The notes below the pieces were generated by a model. The model worked only from the letters and a program-made list of their open reading frames with translations. It was not told where the DNA came from and did no database searches. A program made the translations under genes and the position numbers. From Pseudomonas sp. GM49 (GTDB lineage Bacteria; Pseudomonadota; Gammaproteobacteria; Pseudomonadales; Pseudomonadaceae), in NCBI RefSeq assembly GCF_000282355.1, contig NZ_AKJL01000110.1, forward strand, positions 1-64,000: a stretch of DNA of 64,000 nt, written 5' to 3'. Shown here piece by piece: positions 19,853-29,149 of this stretch. The first letter of the stretch is position 1. Each line of letters begins with the position of its first letter.

Positions 19853-20317
19853 TTAGTGCGAAACGCGGCTGGTGCCATTCACACTGGCAATGCGCACACG
19901 CTCGCCAACACGGAACACTTCGTTCGGCTGAACTTCCTGAACGTAGGCGCGCATGCTGCCATCGTCTTCGCGCACGGTGATTTCCACACCCTGGGTGCGG
20001 GTCAAGCCTTCTTCAGCGGCCGAACCGATCAGGCCGCCAGCGACTGCGCCGATGACCGCAGCAACAACACTGCCTTTGCCGCCACCGATGGAGCTGCCAC
20101 CAACGCCGCCGACCACTGCGCCTGCAGCGCCGCCGATCGGGGTTTTGGTGCCTTCGATCTTCACCGGACGCAATGCTTCGATGGTGCCCATGCGAACGGT
20201 CTGCACGCGACGCGCCTCGTCACGGGAGTAGGAGTCACCGGTCAGGCTCGATTGGCAACCAGTGAGCAACATCGCCATCGTGGAAAAGGAAGCAACCAGT
20301 AGAACAGACTTACGCAT
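19853..20317 (-). CDS. SlyB-like glycine-zipper outer membrane lipoprotein
   Basis: A 154-residue lipoprotein. MRKSVLLVASFSTMAMLLTGC gives a lipobox with lipidated C21. A stretch from IGGAAGAVVGGVGGSSIGGG to AAVIGAVAGGLIGSAAEEG is the glycine-zipper 2TM domain of the SlyB/PcpY family, followed by a short basic beta domain (VEITVREDDGSM). SlyB proteins help keep the outer membrane intact, often under PhoP control; no PhoP box was identified here. GGAG precedes ATG 20317, which is preferred to the longer frame at 20374. Confidence 0.88.
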   Translation of the reverse strand: MRKSVLLVASFSTMAMLLTGCQSSLTGDSYSRDEARRVQTVRMGTIEALRPVKIEGTKTPIGGAAGAVVGGVGGSSIGGGKGSVVAAVIGAVAGGLIGSAAEEGLTRTQGVEITVREDDGSMRAYVQEVQPNEVFRVGERVRIASVNGTSRVSH

Positions 20318-20481
20318 AGCATCAACTCCAAAGAAACAGATATTCATTAAACTCCGCAGCTTGACGCCTGTCACGACAACGCCCGGATAAAATTGTTTTG
20401 ATTCAGGCTCCGTTAAGGCGCCTCCACGAACTCACACAGTAGCGGCAAAACCGGAAAACTGCCCACTGGCCAAGGATTCTC

Positions 20482-20718
20482 ATGGACTACTTTATCATCG
20501 TCGTCACGACTGTTGCCGGTTTGTACTTCCATTGGTGGCTGTACGTGCGGATCAAACGCTGGATGGACCGCGATCTGGCGCTAGCGCTGGCGGGCAAGGA
20601 CGAGCAGAAAAAAGCCTTCATGCTCGAACAGTTGGCGAGTGCCCGGGCGCAGAAGATCAAGCGTCGAGACCTGCCGAAGTGGCTGGAGGCCGCTGCGGCA
20701 GGCTATCCCGGTCGGTAG
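20482..20718 (+). CDS. Small single-span membrane protein, unknown function
   Basis: A 78-residue protein starting MDYFIIVVTTVAGLYFHWWLYV, an N-terminal membrane helix, followed by a strongly basic and alpha-helical cytoplasmic tail (RIKRWMDRDLALAL, KIKRRDLPKWLEAAAAGYPGR). It looks like a conserved Pseudomonas small protein; I know no function for it. It is convergent with pdxH, whose end lies four bases away. Confidence 0.65.
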   Translation: MDYFIIVVTTVAGLYFHWWLYVRIKRWMDRDLALALAGKDEQKKAFMLEQLASARAQKIKRRDLPKWLEAAAAGYPGR

Positions 20719-20721
20719 ACT

Positions 20722-21369
20722 TCAGGGTGCCAGACGTTCAAGAATCCAGTCGGCGCCCTGCTGGCGGTAATTGAGGCGGTCGTGCAGGCGGCTTGGGCGG
20801 CCCTGCCAGAATTCGATGCGTTCCGGCAGCAGGCGATAACCGCCCCAGTGTTCCGGGCAATGCGGCTGGGTGTCGCTGAAACGTTGCTCGGTGTCCTTGA
20901 GCAGCGCTTCGAGTTCGCCACGATCGGCGATCACGCGGCTCTGCGGCGAAGCCCAGGCCCCCAGGCGACTGCCCAGTGGGCGGACCTGATAATAGGCGTC
21001 GGACTCCTCAGGCGTAACCTTCACCACCCGCCCTTCGATGCGCACCTGGCGCTCCAGCGCCGGCCAGAAAAACGTCATGGCCGCGAACGGATTCGCGGCC
21101 AGGTGCTGGCCCTTGGCGCTTTCGTAGTTGGTGAAAAAGGTGAAGCCCTGCTCGTCCAGGCCCTTGAGCAACAGAATGCGACAGTGTGGTCGACCGTCCG
21201 GGTCGACGGTGGCCAGCGTCATGGCGTTGGCTTCCACGGGCGCCTGTTCGGTTTTCACCGCGTCGGCGAACCACTGGTGGAACAGCGCAAACGGCTCGGC
21301 CGGGGCTTGTGCCTCGGTCAAGCCATCACGGGTGTAGTCACGACGCATATCAGCCAGGCCCTTGGTCAT
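20722..21369 (-). CDS. pdxH: Pyridoxamine/pyridoxine 5'-phosphate oxidase
   Basis: A 215-residue FMN enzyme making pyridoxal 5'-phosphate, the last step of vitamin B6 synthesis and salvage. Typical segments are [10 protein letters not shown] at the N terminus, [41 protein letters not shown], the family pattern [12 protein letters not shown] and the C-terminal signature [21 protein letters not shown] precedes the ATG. Length and motifs are full, so it should be active. PLP supply is relevant to several PLP enzymes in this window, but there is no operon link. Confidence 0.96.
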   Translation of the reverse strand: MTKGLADMRRDYTRDGLTEAQAPAEPFALFHQWFADAVKTEQAPVEANAMTLATVDPDGRPHCRILLLKGLDEQGFTFFTNYESAKGQHLAANPFAAMTFFWPALERQVRIEGRVVKVTPEESDAYYQVRPLGSRLGAWASPQSRVIADRGELEALLKDTEQRFSDTQPHCPEHWGGYRLLPERIEFWQGRPSRLHDRLNYRQQGADWILERLAP

Positions 21370-21393
21370 GGCGCATTCCTTTTGGTTAACGAA

Positions 21394-22401
21394 TCACTGC
21401 TTTGCAGTATCGGTGGCGGCGACTTTCTTGTCAGCCGCGGAAGCTTTGGCTGGCGTGGTTTTCTTCGCCGGCGTTGCAGTTTTCGCAGGTGCTTTCTTGG
21501 CCGGAGCTTTTTTCGCCGGGGCTTTCTTCACCACTGGAACAGCAGCCTTTTTAGTCGCCGGGGCCGGTGTCACAGGCTTTGCCACCGGCTTGACGTCAGC
21601 GGCAGCGACCATGGTCACAGGCGCCGGCGCCGGCATGTTGTACTTGCTCAGCAGCGCGACCATGGTGTTTTGCGGGGTCACCAGCAGTTCCACGCGGCGG
21701 TTCAACGCACGCCCTTGCACGCTGTCGTTGGCAGCACGCGGCGCTTCACCGCCCAGGCCACGCAGCATCAAGCGATCACGCTGCAAACCACTGAGACGGA
21801 AAATCGCCGCAACGGCCTGGGCACGCTCCTGGCTCAGTTTGACGTTGGCAGGCGCAGCGCCGGACGTATCGCTGTGGCCGAGGATCAAGACAGCAGTCTT
21901 TGGATCGGCTTCAAGGATTTTGGCAACCCGGGTAAACGGACCGAGCGTGACCGGCAGCAACATAGCCGGACGATCAGGGTTGAACGAGCCTTCGACCGGC
22001 GCGGTCACCACCAGTACGTTTTCGCGGCGCTCGAGTTGCATGTTGCTGCCCTTGACCGCCTCGCGCAGACGCGGTTCGTAGTCATCAAGCCAGGCCTGGG
22101 TGACTTTCGGATCTGGCATCGGCACGGCCTTGGCCGCGCTCTGTTCGCTACCGCCGAACGGCCAGTACCACTTGCTACCGCTATCGGCTTCGGCCTTGGC
22201 CACCGCAACCGGTTTGACTGCGGGCTTCACCTCTGGCTTGACCACGGGCTTGCCGGCGCTGTCGTCGGAACCGAACGGCCAATACCAATGGCTGGCGCTT
22301 TCAGTCTTGGCGACAGGTGCCGTCGCATCTTTCTGTGGAGTCTGTGCGCAACCGGTAATAGCGAAGCACAGAGCCAAAGCGAGGGTTTTATTGGATGACA
22401 T
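21394..22401 (-). CDS. OmpA-domain lipoprotein with WYWPFG repeats and a lysine/alanine-rich tail
   Basis: A 335-residue protein. MSSNKTLALALCFAITGC is a lipoprotein signal with lipidated C18. Two copies of WYWPFG (about residues 39-44 and 83-88) lie in a proline/valine/lysine-rich linker. The OmpA C-terminal peptidoglycan-binding domain follows (ILGHSDTSGAAPANVKLSQERA, RALNRRVELLV). After it comes a tail of about 65 residues rich in KKAPAKKAPAKKAPAK repeats, like histone H1 or AlgP. The protein should anchor outer membrane to cell wall; the basic tail could touch LPS, DNA or other polyanions, which is inference. It is transcribed alone; pdxH lies 24 bases downstream on the same strand, so read-through is possible. 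Confidence 0.85.
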   Translation of the reverse strand: MSSNKTLALALCFAITGCAQTPQKDATAPVAKTESASHWYWPFGSDDSAGKPVVKPEVKPAVKPVAVAKAEADSGSKWYWPFGGSEQSAAKAVPMPDPKVTQAWLDDYEPRLREAVKGSNMQLERRENVLVVTAPVEGSFNPDRPAMLLPVTLGPFTRVAKILEADPKTAVLILGHSDTSGAAPANVKLSQERAQAVAAIFRLSGLQRDRLMLRGLGGEAPRAANDSVQGRALNRRVELLVTPQNTMVALLSKYNMPAPAPVTMVAAADVKPVAKPVTPAPATKKAAVPVVKKAPAKKAPAKKAPAKTATPAKKTTPAKASAADKKVAATDTAKQ

Positions 22402-22514
22402 TGGATATCCACAAAAATGAAGTCAAAAAAATCAGGCCACATTGGCCGGTAGAAGCAAACGGTTTGAAACTGGAATGGCTATCGGGTTCCAGCCCTGGCA
22501 CCCGATAGTCGTTT

Positions 22515-23660
22515 TTACAGACAAGTGGCCAGGACCCGCACCAGCTTTTGCGCGCGCGGGTCCATCAAGACGTATGGCCCCAGGGTATTTGTCACAAATC
22601 CGAAGGCCACATCGTGCTCCGGGTCAGCAAAACCGATGGAACCGCCGGCACCCGGATGACCAAACGCCCGCGGGCCAAGGCCGAACGTGGCATTCGCAAC
22701 GTCCGGTTGATCGAGCATGCAACCCAGGCCGAAACGGGTCCGAGTCAGTAAAGTCTTGTCCTCGCCGAGGCTGTGCTCACGAGTCAATTCATCGAGCATT
22801 TCGCTTTCCAGCAGGCTACCGTCGAGCAGGCCGGCGTAGAACCCGGCCAGGCTGCGGGCATTGCCATGGCCATTGGCGGCTGGCTGTTGCATGCGTCGCC
22901 ACTCGGGTTTGTTGGTGCTGGTCATGATCGACGGCGGGTTGGTGAACGCCCGGGTCGTCATGGCCGTTGGCTCACGCATGGTCACTTGCAGCAGGCGCTG
23001 GGCGGCGGCATCGCCGACATTGCCCTTGCCCCGCGCAATGTGGGCCACACGATAGAACTCTTCGTCGGCCAACCCCACATGAAAGTCCAGTCCCAACGGC
23101 CTGGCGACCCGCGCCACGATGGACTCCCCCGGCCCACGACCGTCGGCACGGCGCAGCAATTCACCGACCAGCCAGCCATAGGTGATCGCCGCGTAACCGT
23201 GACCTTCGCCCGGCGTCCACCACGGCGTTTCGGCGGCCAGGGCGTCGACCATGGTTTGCCAGTCGTACAGGGCTTCAGGGGCCAGTAACTCGCGCAATGC
23301 CGGAAGGCCGGCCTGATGGCAGAGCAGTTGACGCAGGGTGACGGATTCTTTGCCGGCAGCGGCAAATTCGGGCCAGTAGCGCGCAACCGGGGCATCCAGT
23401 TGCAGCTTGCCTTCGGCCACCAGTTGCAGCGCGGTGACGGCGGTAAAGGTCTTGGTGCAGGAGAACAGGTTGGCAATGGTATCGCTGTGCCAGGCCTCGG
23501 CCCCGTCCTTGTCGGCAGTGCCGGCCCACAGATCGACGACGGTTTCGCCACCTATCTGAATGCACAACGCTGCGCCACGCTCCTGGGGATCGTCGAACAG
23601 CGCCGCGAACGCCTCTCGCACCGCTTCGAACTTAAGCTCGTAATGACCCTGAATCTGCAC
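22515..23660 (-). CDS. Serine beta-lactamase-like hydrolase (EstB/family VIII esterase type)
   Basis: A 381-residue protein. The nucleophile motif SxxK is SCTK in LFSCTKTFTAVTALQLV near residue 67, and the second-element tyrosine lies in GYAAITYGWLVGEL. The C-terminal segment FGHPGAGGSIGFADPEH carries the HxG-type element. No signal peptide is present, so it acts in the cytosol, as EstB-type esterases do. They cleave short esters rather than beta-lactams. GTG 23660, six bases after GGGGAG, is a better start than the TTG at 23666. Confidence 0.85.
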   Translation of the reverse strand: MQIQGHYELKFEAVREAFAALFDDPQERGAALCIQIGGETVVDLWAGTADKDGAEAWHSDTIANLFSCTKTFTAVTALQLVAEGKLQLDAPVARYWPEFAAAGKESVTLRQLLCHQAGLPALRELLAPEALYDWQTMVDALAAETPWWTPGEGHGYAAITYGWLVGELLRRADGRGPGESIVARVARPLGLDFHVGLADEEFYRVAHIARGKGNVGDAAAQRLLQVTMREPTAMTTRAFTNPPSIMTSTNKPEWRRMQQPAANGHGNARSLAGFYAGLLDGSLLESEMLDELTREHSLGEDKTLLTRTRFGLGCMLDQPDVANATFGLGPRAFGHPGAGGSIGFADPEHDVAFGFVTNTLGPYVLMDPRAQKLVRVLATCL

Positions 23661-23748
23661 CCGCAACTCCCCGGATTAACGCTCTACAAAGTGGCGGGCA
23701 TTGTTCCAGCCCTTGAGGGTTTTGGGAACAGGGTTGGGCTGGATGGTT

Positions 23749-23875
23749 GTGGCGAGGGGGCTTTTCGGATCGCCGCACCGCCCCGTTGGAGTGCGCAGCG
23801 CTCCCAATTTTTCGGCCATTGCCGAGATTTTGGGGTTGCTACGCAACCCAACGGGGGCAAGCCCCCTCGCCACAG
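23749..23875. repeat. REP-like inverted repeat (tgtggcgaggggg class)
   Basis: Arms tgtggcgagggggctt (23749-23764) and its inverse ending ccctcgccaca (about 23854-23875) belong to the second REP class of fluorescent pseudomonads. A smaller inverted pair, ccccgttgg / ccaacgggg, lies inside. It fills the gap between two same-strand genes. Confidence 0.75.
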
Positions 23876-23886
23876 GGTTTCAGCGA

Positions 23887-26274
23887 TTAATGGCCTTTCC
23901 CCGAATGCCCACCAGCGCCCTTCCCCGGTCCCTTGCCGGCCTCGGCTTTCCTGCCGCCCTCAGCATCGTGGCTGGCTTTGTCGGCTGCGACTGCGGCCTT
24001 CTCGGCCTCTTTGCCCAAATGCTCGACCGTCGCCAGATTGCTCTTGCGCACGCTGTCGACAAAGCCCTGGAACGGCAGATCAGTGACGCCCACCAACCCG
24101 AAGTGACCGTTTTCACCGTCAAGCAGGCGCCCGGTGACCGGTTGATCGAGGTACTGGAACCAATGCACGCCAACAATCGACGGCTCGCTCAATGCCTGCT
24201 TGAGGAAGTTGGCGTACGCCGGACCGCGGTCCTCCTCCTTCACCAACGGCGTGACGCCACCCCAGAACGGCCCACGATCAGCCGAGCCGAAATTGAACTC
24301 GGTGATCAGCACCGGTTTGTCGAGACTGCGCAGTTTGGCGAAGTCGTAACCATCCCGGGGTTGCAGGGTGTACATGTTGAAGCTCAACACGTCGCAATAC
24401 TGGGCGCAGGACTCCACGGCTTCCGGCGTGCTGATCGCGAAACGGCCGCCGAGCAGCAGCTGGTTCGGCGCGTGCCATTTGAGTGAGTCGGAGATGGTCT
24501 TGAAATAAGTGTCGGCAAAGACCTTCTGGAAGTATTTGAAGTCCGCTTCGATTTCCGGGTGCTCGGCGCTTGGCAGTGGCGGCACAAACCCTGGGTCTTC
24601 CATCAATTCCCAGGCCGGCAGATCAATGCCCCAGGCTTTCGACAGGCCCGCCTGGTTGCGGTACTTGTCGCGCAGTTGCTTGAGGAACGCGCGCTTGGCC
24701 GGCACGTCAGTGGTCATTTTCAAGGTGCCGTAGGCCAGGGCATAACGGGCTTTCGGGTCATCGCCGGGACCGGCCCAGGCCAGTTCGTTGTCGGCGTAGT
24801 AACCGATCAGCCACGGATCGTCGCGATGATCGCGGGCGGCAATGGCCACGGCACGTTCAGTGGCCATGGCGAAACGCGGGTCGAACGGGTCGGGCATGCC
24901 GCCCCACCAGTCGGTACCGGTGCTGATGCTGGCATAGTCGCCGACAATCGACAGCGGCAAGGTGTACGGCACGCGATCAGCGTTGCCCAGTACGGGTGCG
25001 CTCCAGTTGCCAATGGTGTTGAAGCCCCAGGCCTGCAAGCGGTCAAGGGTGTGACTGGCCCAGCGCTGCTCGTCGAACAGCACTTTGCACGGTTCGACAG
25101 ATTTTGGCTCAGCAGCTTTCTCTACCGCCGCTTCGGCGACACTGGCCTTGGCATCGCTGCCCTTCGCGCATGGATCGCCATACAGACGCTGCAGGTTGGC
25201 ACCGTAGAAGTCGTACCAGCGACCGGCATTGTAGCCGCGCCCTTGATCGGCACCGTTGCCGCCACGGTTGTCGCCTTCGCCGTAATGGCTGGCGAGTGCT
25301 TCGTCAGCCTTGGGCAGGGATTCGAACATCCACTCGCGGCCGGCAACGTAGGTCTGGTTGACATCCGGGGCCACTGTATTGACCCCGAGGGAATAGAACG
25401 GGTGGCCTTCAGGCGTCACCAGATACCAGCGACCATCGCGTTTCTCGGTGCGGAAAAAGCCGCTGGCCTTGAATGACGGGCCTTTGCTCAAACCACCGAA
25501 CTTGTCCAGGGAGGACTTTTCGCGCTCGGCCAGCCAGGTTTTCAGTTGCTGCTGCTCCTTGCCAGCTGCACCTTTAAGTTGTTCGTCGCTGCTGACTTTT
25601 TCCGGCCATTTGGTCCGGGTCGACTGGCCATATGCATCCACCAATCCGCCATAGACAGCTTGGGTGACCGACTCGCCGTCTTGCACACCAAAGCGCTCCA
25701 GCAGGATGCTTTGCGCGGCTTTCGGCTGGTCCATCGACAACGTCACGGACACCACCTGGCTGCGATCCAGCTCACCGGCACTACTGGCCAGCAACACACG
25801 CTGCCCCTCGACGGTCATCGGCATCGGCGGGCCAGCCTTCATGCCCTGGCTCAGCGGTGATGTCGCCTGCAAAGGCACCAACAGGGTTTGCGCAGGCCCC
25901 GCCGGCAAATCGACGCGGCTGACCAGTGTCTTGCCGTCGTTGCTCTGAATGGTTACGTACAGGGTCAAGGCCCAGTTCATCGCACTCTGGATCCGCAGGC
26001 TCATGACACCCGACTGCGACCAGTCCCAGGCACCGGTTTGTGGGGTCAGGCGCAAAGCCGGCCGGGCGACCGGGTTGAACGTCACTCGGCGCAGCACTTC
26101 GCCTTCAGGGGTTTGCTCGGCGTTGGACTGCGGCAGGCTGGCGTCCTGAGTCGCCACCTGGACCACGTCGGCGGGGCGCACAAAGTTGAACAGCGTCTGC
26201 TGGCTGGCAGGAGCGGCCAACAGCGGTGTTGCGAACAGCAGGGCAAAAACGGCAGGCAACGAACGGCAAATCAT
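23887..26274 (-). CDS. Exported agarase-like glycoside hydrolase (clan GH-A, GH50-like)
   Basis: A 795-residue protein with signal peptide MICRSLPAVFALLFATPLLAA. An N-terminal beta-sandwich of about 250 residues precedes the catalytic barrel, which begins near GRWYLVTPEGHPFYSLGVNTV. The acid/base glutamate is probably in YYADNELAW and the nucleophile in PVLITEFNFGSADRG, an arrangement typical of clan GH-A and closest to GH50 beta-agarases. The C-terminal 60 residues are low-complexity (AEKAAVAADKAS..., then G/K/H-rich). The true substrate in a non-marine Pseudomonas is unlikely to be agar; an exopolysaccharide is more plausible. ATG 26274 is chosen over an upstream TTG at 26304. There are no polysaccharide-utilisation neighbours. 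Confidence 0.72.
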   Translation of the reverse strand: MICRSLPAVFALLFATPLLAAPASQQTLFNFVRPADVVQVATQDASLPQSNAEQTPEGEVLRRVTFNPVARPALRLTPQTGAWDWSQSGVMSLRIQSAMNWALTLYVTIQSNDGKTLVSRVDLPAGPAQTLLVPLQATSPLSQGMKAGPPMPMTVEGQRVLLASSAGELDRSQVVSVTLSMDQPKAAQSILLERFGVQDGESVTQAVYGGLVDAYGQSTRTKWPEKVSSDEQLKGAAGKEQQQLKTWLAEREKSSLDKFGGLSKGPSFKASGFFRTEKRDGRWYLVTPEGHPFYSLGVNTVAPDVNQTYVAGREWMFESLPKADEALASHYGEGDNRGGNGADQGRGYNAGRWYDFYGANLQRLYGDPCAKGSDAKASVAEAAVEKAAEPKSVEPCKVLFDEQRWASHTLDRLQAWGFNTIGNWSAPVLGNADRVPYTLPLSIVGDYASISTGTDWWGGMPDPFDPRFAMATERAVAIAARDHRDDPWLIGYYADNELAWAGPGDDPKARYALAYGTLKMTTDVPAKRAFLKQLRDKYRNQAGLSKAWGIDLPAWELMEDPGFVPPLPSAEHPEIEADFKYFQKVFADTYFKTISDSLKWHAPNQLLLGGRFAISTPEAVESCAQYCDVLSFNMYTLQPRDGYDFAKLRSLDKPVLITEFNFGSADRGPFWGGVTPLVKEEDRGPAYANFLKQALSEPSIVGVHWFQYLDQPVTGRLLDGENGHFGLVGVTDLPFQGFVDSVRKSNLATVEHLGKEAEKAAVAADKASHDAEGGRKAEAGKGPGKGAGGHSGKGH

Positions 26275-26370
26275 GAGAACGAAAATCTCCCTAACGACCT
26301 TCAATGGGCCAGTGGAAAAGCGATGGCAGAGAGATAGACAACGCGGTGGGCAAAACTGCCCACCGGTGCT

Positions 26371-28515
26371 TCAGGAAATTTCTCGACGGAACGGCGGCAA
26401 CGCGTTGAGGATGGCTTTGCCATAGCGCTGGGTCACCAGGCGCCGGTCGAGCAAGGTGATGGTGCCGCGGTCTTCTTCGGTGCGCAGCAAGCGCCCGCAG
26501 GCCTGGACCAGCTTCAGCGAGGCGTCCGGCACGGAGATTTCCATGAACGGATTGCCACCCCGGGCTTCGATCCATTCCGACAGCGCCGCTTCGACGGGAT
26601 CATCGGGTACCGAGAAAGGAATCTTGGCAATGACCACGTGCTCGCAATAGGCACCGGGCAAATCGACCCCTTCGGCGAAGCTCGCCAGGCCGAACAACAC
26701 GCTGGAATCCCCGCCATCGACTCGCGCCTTGTGCTTGTTCAGGGTTTCCTGTTTCGACAGGTTGCCTTGAATGAACACTTGCTTGCGCCAGTCGCGGTCG
26801 AGGCCATCGAACACGTCCTGCATCTGTTTACGTGAGGAAAACAGCACCAGCGTGCCCCGCGAGCCTTCGACCAATTCAGGCAGATCACGAATGATCGCGG
26901 CGGTATGCGCCGCTGCATCACGCGGGTCGGCGTTCAGGTTCGGCACCCGCAGCACACCGGCGTCGGCGTGATGGAACGGGCTCGGCACCACCGCCGTCAC
27001 GGCTTTTTTCGGCAGGCCGGCGCGCATGCGGAAGCGGTCGAAGGTGCCGAGGGCCGTCAAGGTCGCCGAAGTCACCAGACAGCCATACGCCACGTTCCAC
27101 AGGTTGCGCCGGAGCATTTCCGCCGCGAGGATGGGACTTGCGTTGACCTCGATGTCGAACAGCGAACCGCTTTCGGCCAGGGTCAGCCAGCGGGCCATGG
27201 GCGGGTTGTCTTCCGGGTCTTCGACGGTGAAGGCTGTCCACAGCTCCCAGTTGCCGGAAGAACGCGACAACAGGCTGCCGAACAGCGGATACCACTCTTC
27301 AGCCTGATTGCTGGCGATGCCAATGTTGACCTCGCCGTCCATGCCTTCCTTGAGCAGGTCGGTCAGGCGAGTAAACAGATCGGTCAGGCGCGCGAAGCCT
27401 TTTTTCAGTTCGATGCCCATTTCACGCATGTGCTCGGGAATCACCCCGCCAACGAATCGGTGACGCGGGCGCTCGCGGCCTTCAACGTCTTCGCCGGGTT
27501 TGAAATCGGCAATCTGCTCGCAGGCGGTGAACATGAATTGCTGCTGGGTCTTGATCTCCCGCGCCAGCTCCGGCACCTGCTCGATCAACTTGCCCAGGTC
27601 GCCGGGCAACGGGTGCTGGGCCAGCAGTTTGGTGAGGTTCTTGGCGGTGGTTTCCAGCCAGTCGGCGGTGGAGCGCAGGCGCGTGTAATGGGCGAAGTGA
27701 CCGATGGCCTTGTCCGGCAGGTGATGGCCTTCGTCGAACACGTAGATGGTGTCGCGCGGGTCCGGCAGCACAGCGCCGCCGCCCAGGGCCAGGTCAGCCA
27801 GGACCATGTCGTGGTTGGTGACAATCACGTCGACCTTGCCCATGCCTTCGCGGGCCTTGTAGAAGGCGCACTGGCCGAAGTTCGGGCAATGGCGGTTGGT
27901 GCACTGGCTGTGATCGGTGGTCAGGCGCGCCCAGTCGGCGTCCTCTAGGGCGGTGGACCAACTGTCGCGGTCGCCGTCCCACTTATTGCCGGCGAGCTTT
28001 TCGATCATGCTGGTGAACAGCTTCTGGCTGGCCTCGTCGACCTCGATCTTGAAGCCTTCTTCTTCGAACAGTTGTGCAGTGGCAGTCTGCGCGTGGCCTT
28101 CCTGGAGCAACATGTCGAGCTTGGACAGGCACATGTAGCGCCCGCGCCCCTTGGCCAGGGCGAAGCTGAAGTTCAGCCCGCTGTTGCGCATCAGGTCGGG
28201 CAAGTCCTTGTAGACGATCTGCTCCTGCAGGGCCACGGTAGCCGTGGCGATCACCAGGCGCTTGCCGGCAGCCTTGGCCGTGGGAATCGCCGCCAGGCTG
28301 TAGGCCACGGTCTTGCCGGTACCGGTGCCGGCCTCTACCGCGACAATTGCGGGCTCGCCGCTGCGCCGGCCTTCGTCGTCGGTGTCGATATCACCCAGGA
28401 CCTTGGCGACTTCGGCGATCATCAGGCGTTGGCCGTAGCGCGGCTTGAGGCTCTTGGCTTCGAGAAAACGCGAGTAGGCGCCCTGGATCGTGGTTTTGAG
28501 TTCGGTGCTGATCAT
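26371..28515 (-). CDS. dinG: ATP-dependent DNA helicase DinG
   Basis: A 714-residue 5'-3' superfamily 2 helicase. Walker A EAGTGTGKT is at residues 61-69 and the DEAH-type box is FDEGHHL near 264. Four cysteines, C129 (RYMC), C205, C210 and C216 (QCTNRHCPNFGQC), match the iron-sulfur ligands of the XPD/DinG family. C-terminal helicase motifs include GLASFAEGVDLPG and QACGRLLRTEEDRG. DinG unwinds R-loops and D-loops and helps resolve replication-transcription conflicts. It is a full-length gene, 96 bases upstream of the hydrolase on the same strand. Confidence 0.94.
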   Translation of the reverse strand: MISTELKTTIQGAYSRFLEAKSLKPRYGQRLMIAEVAKVLGDIDTDDEGRRSGEPAIVAVEAGTGTGKTVAYSLAAIPTAKAAGKRLVIATATVALQEQIVYKDLPDLMRNSGLNFSFALAKGRGRYMCLSKLDMLLQEGHAQTATAQLFEEEGFKIEVDEASQKLFTSMIEKLAGNKWDGDRDSWSTALEDADWARLTTDHSQCTNRHCPNFGQCAFYKAREGMGKVDVIVTNHDMVLADLALGGGAVLPDPRDTIYVFDEGHHLPDKAIGHFAHYTRLRSTADWLETTAKNLTKLLAQHPLPGDLGKLIEQVPELAREIKTQQQFMFTACEQIADFKPGEDVEGRERPRHRFVGGVIPEHMREMGIELKKGFARLTDLFTRLTDLLKEGMDGEVNIGIASNQAEEWYPLFGSLLSRSSGNWELWTAFTVEDPEDNPPMARWLTLAESGSLFDIEVNASPILAAEMLRRNLWNVAYGCLVTSATLTALGTFDRFRMRAGLPKKAVTAVVPSPFHHADAGVLRVPNLNADPRDAAAHTAAIIRDLPELVEGSRGTLVLFSSRKQMQDVFDGLDRDWRKQVFIQGNLSKQETLNKHKARVDGGDSSVLFGLASFAEGVDLPGAYCEHVVIAKIPFSVPDDPVEAALSEWIEARGGNPFMEISVPDASLKLVQACGRLLRTEEDRGTITLLDRRLVTQRYGKAILNALPPFRREIS

Positions 28516-28614
28516 GGATTGTCGGGCGCAAAAAACGCTGGATAAATTTTCAGTAGTTCGGTTCGGTCGCTATCATACCCCGCTAATGAATCCTGCGCAG
28601 AACGGAGTAACCCA

Positions 28615-29079
28615 ATGACACCTTTTAGCCTCGTTTATAGCCTGCATGTACTGGCCGCCCTGGTCTGGGTCGGCGGCATGTTTTTCGCCTGGATGGTCCT
28701 GCGCCCCGCCGCGATGAAGGCACTTGAAGGCCCTGCCCGACTGAAGTTGTGGGTAGAAGTGTTTCAAGGTTTTTTCCGCTGGGTCTGGGTGGCGGTTGTA
28801 CTGCTGCCAATCAGCGGCGTGGGCATGTTGCATCTGCACTTCAACGGTTTTGAAGCCGCACCGCGCTATGTGCAGGTGATGATGGGGTTGTATGTGGTGA
28901 TGACCGCGTTGTTTATCCGCATTCAGGCGCTGATGCTGCCGGAGTTGCGCTCAGCCGTGGCCGAGCAGGATTGGCCGGCCGGGGCGGCGGTACTGGGGCG
29001 GATTCGCCGATTGGTGGGGATCAATTTGTTGGTGGGGTTGGCTGTGGTGGCGATTGCTGCAGCACGGCCGATGTTGTGA
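28615..29079 (+). CDS. CopD-like four-helix membrane protein
   Basis: A 154-residue inner-membrane protein with four predicted helices. It begins MTPFSLVYSLHVLAALVWVGGMFFAWMVLRP, where the histidine and WxGG in helix 1 are typical of the CopD/YcnJ-type and cytochrome-b-like small membrane proteins; LPISGVGMLHLH carries further histidines. A role in copper uptake or heme-linked electron transfer is possible but not shown. It is divergent from dinG and convergent with the collagen-like gene, with a REP hairpin between the ends. Confidence 0.75.
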   Translation: MTPFSLVYSLHVLAALVWVGGMFFAWMVLRPAAMKALEGPARLKLWVEVFQGFFRWVWVAVVLLPISGVGMLHLHFNGFEAAPRYVQVMMGLYVVMTALFIRIQALMLPELRSAVAEQDWPAGAAVLGRIRRLVGINLLVGLAVVAIAAARPML

Positions 29080-29103
29080 AGTAACTCTGGCTTGGGAGCT
29101 TGG

Positions 29104-29133
29104 TGTGGCGAGGGAGCTTGCTCCCTCGCCACA
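29104..29133. repeat. Single REP-like palindrome
   Basis: Perfect 14-base inverted arms tgtggcgagggagc / gctccctcgccaca around a TT loop. It lies between two convergent genes, where it may stop transcription from both sides. Confidence 0.85.
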
Positions 29134-29149
29134 GGGATCTCGGTGTTGC

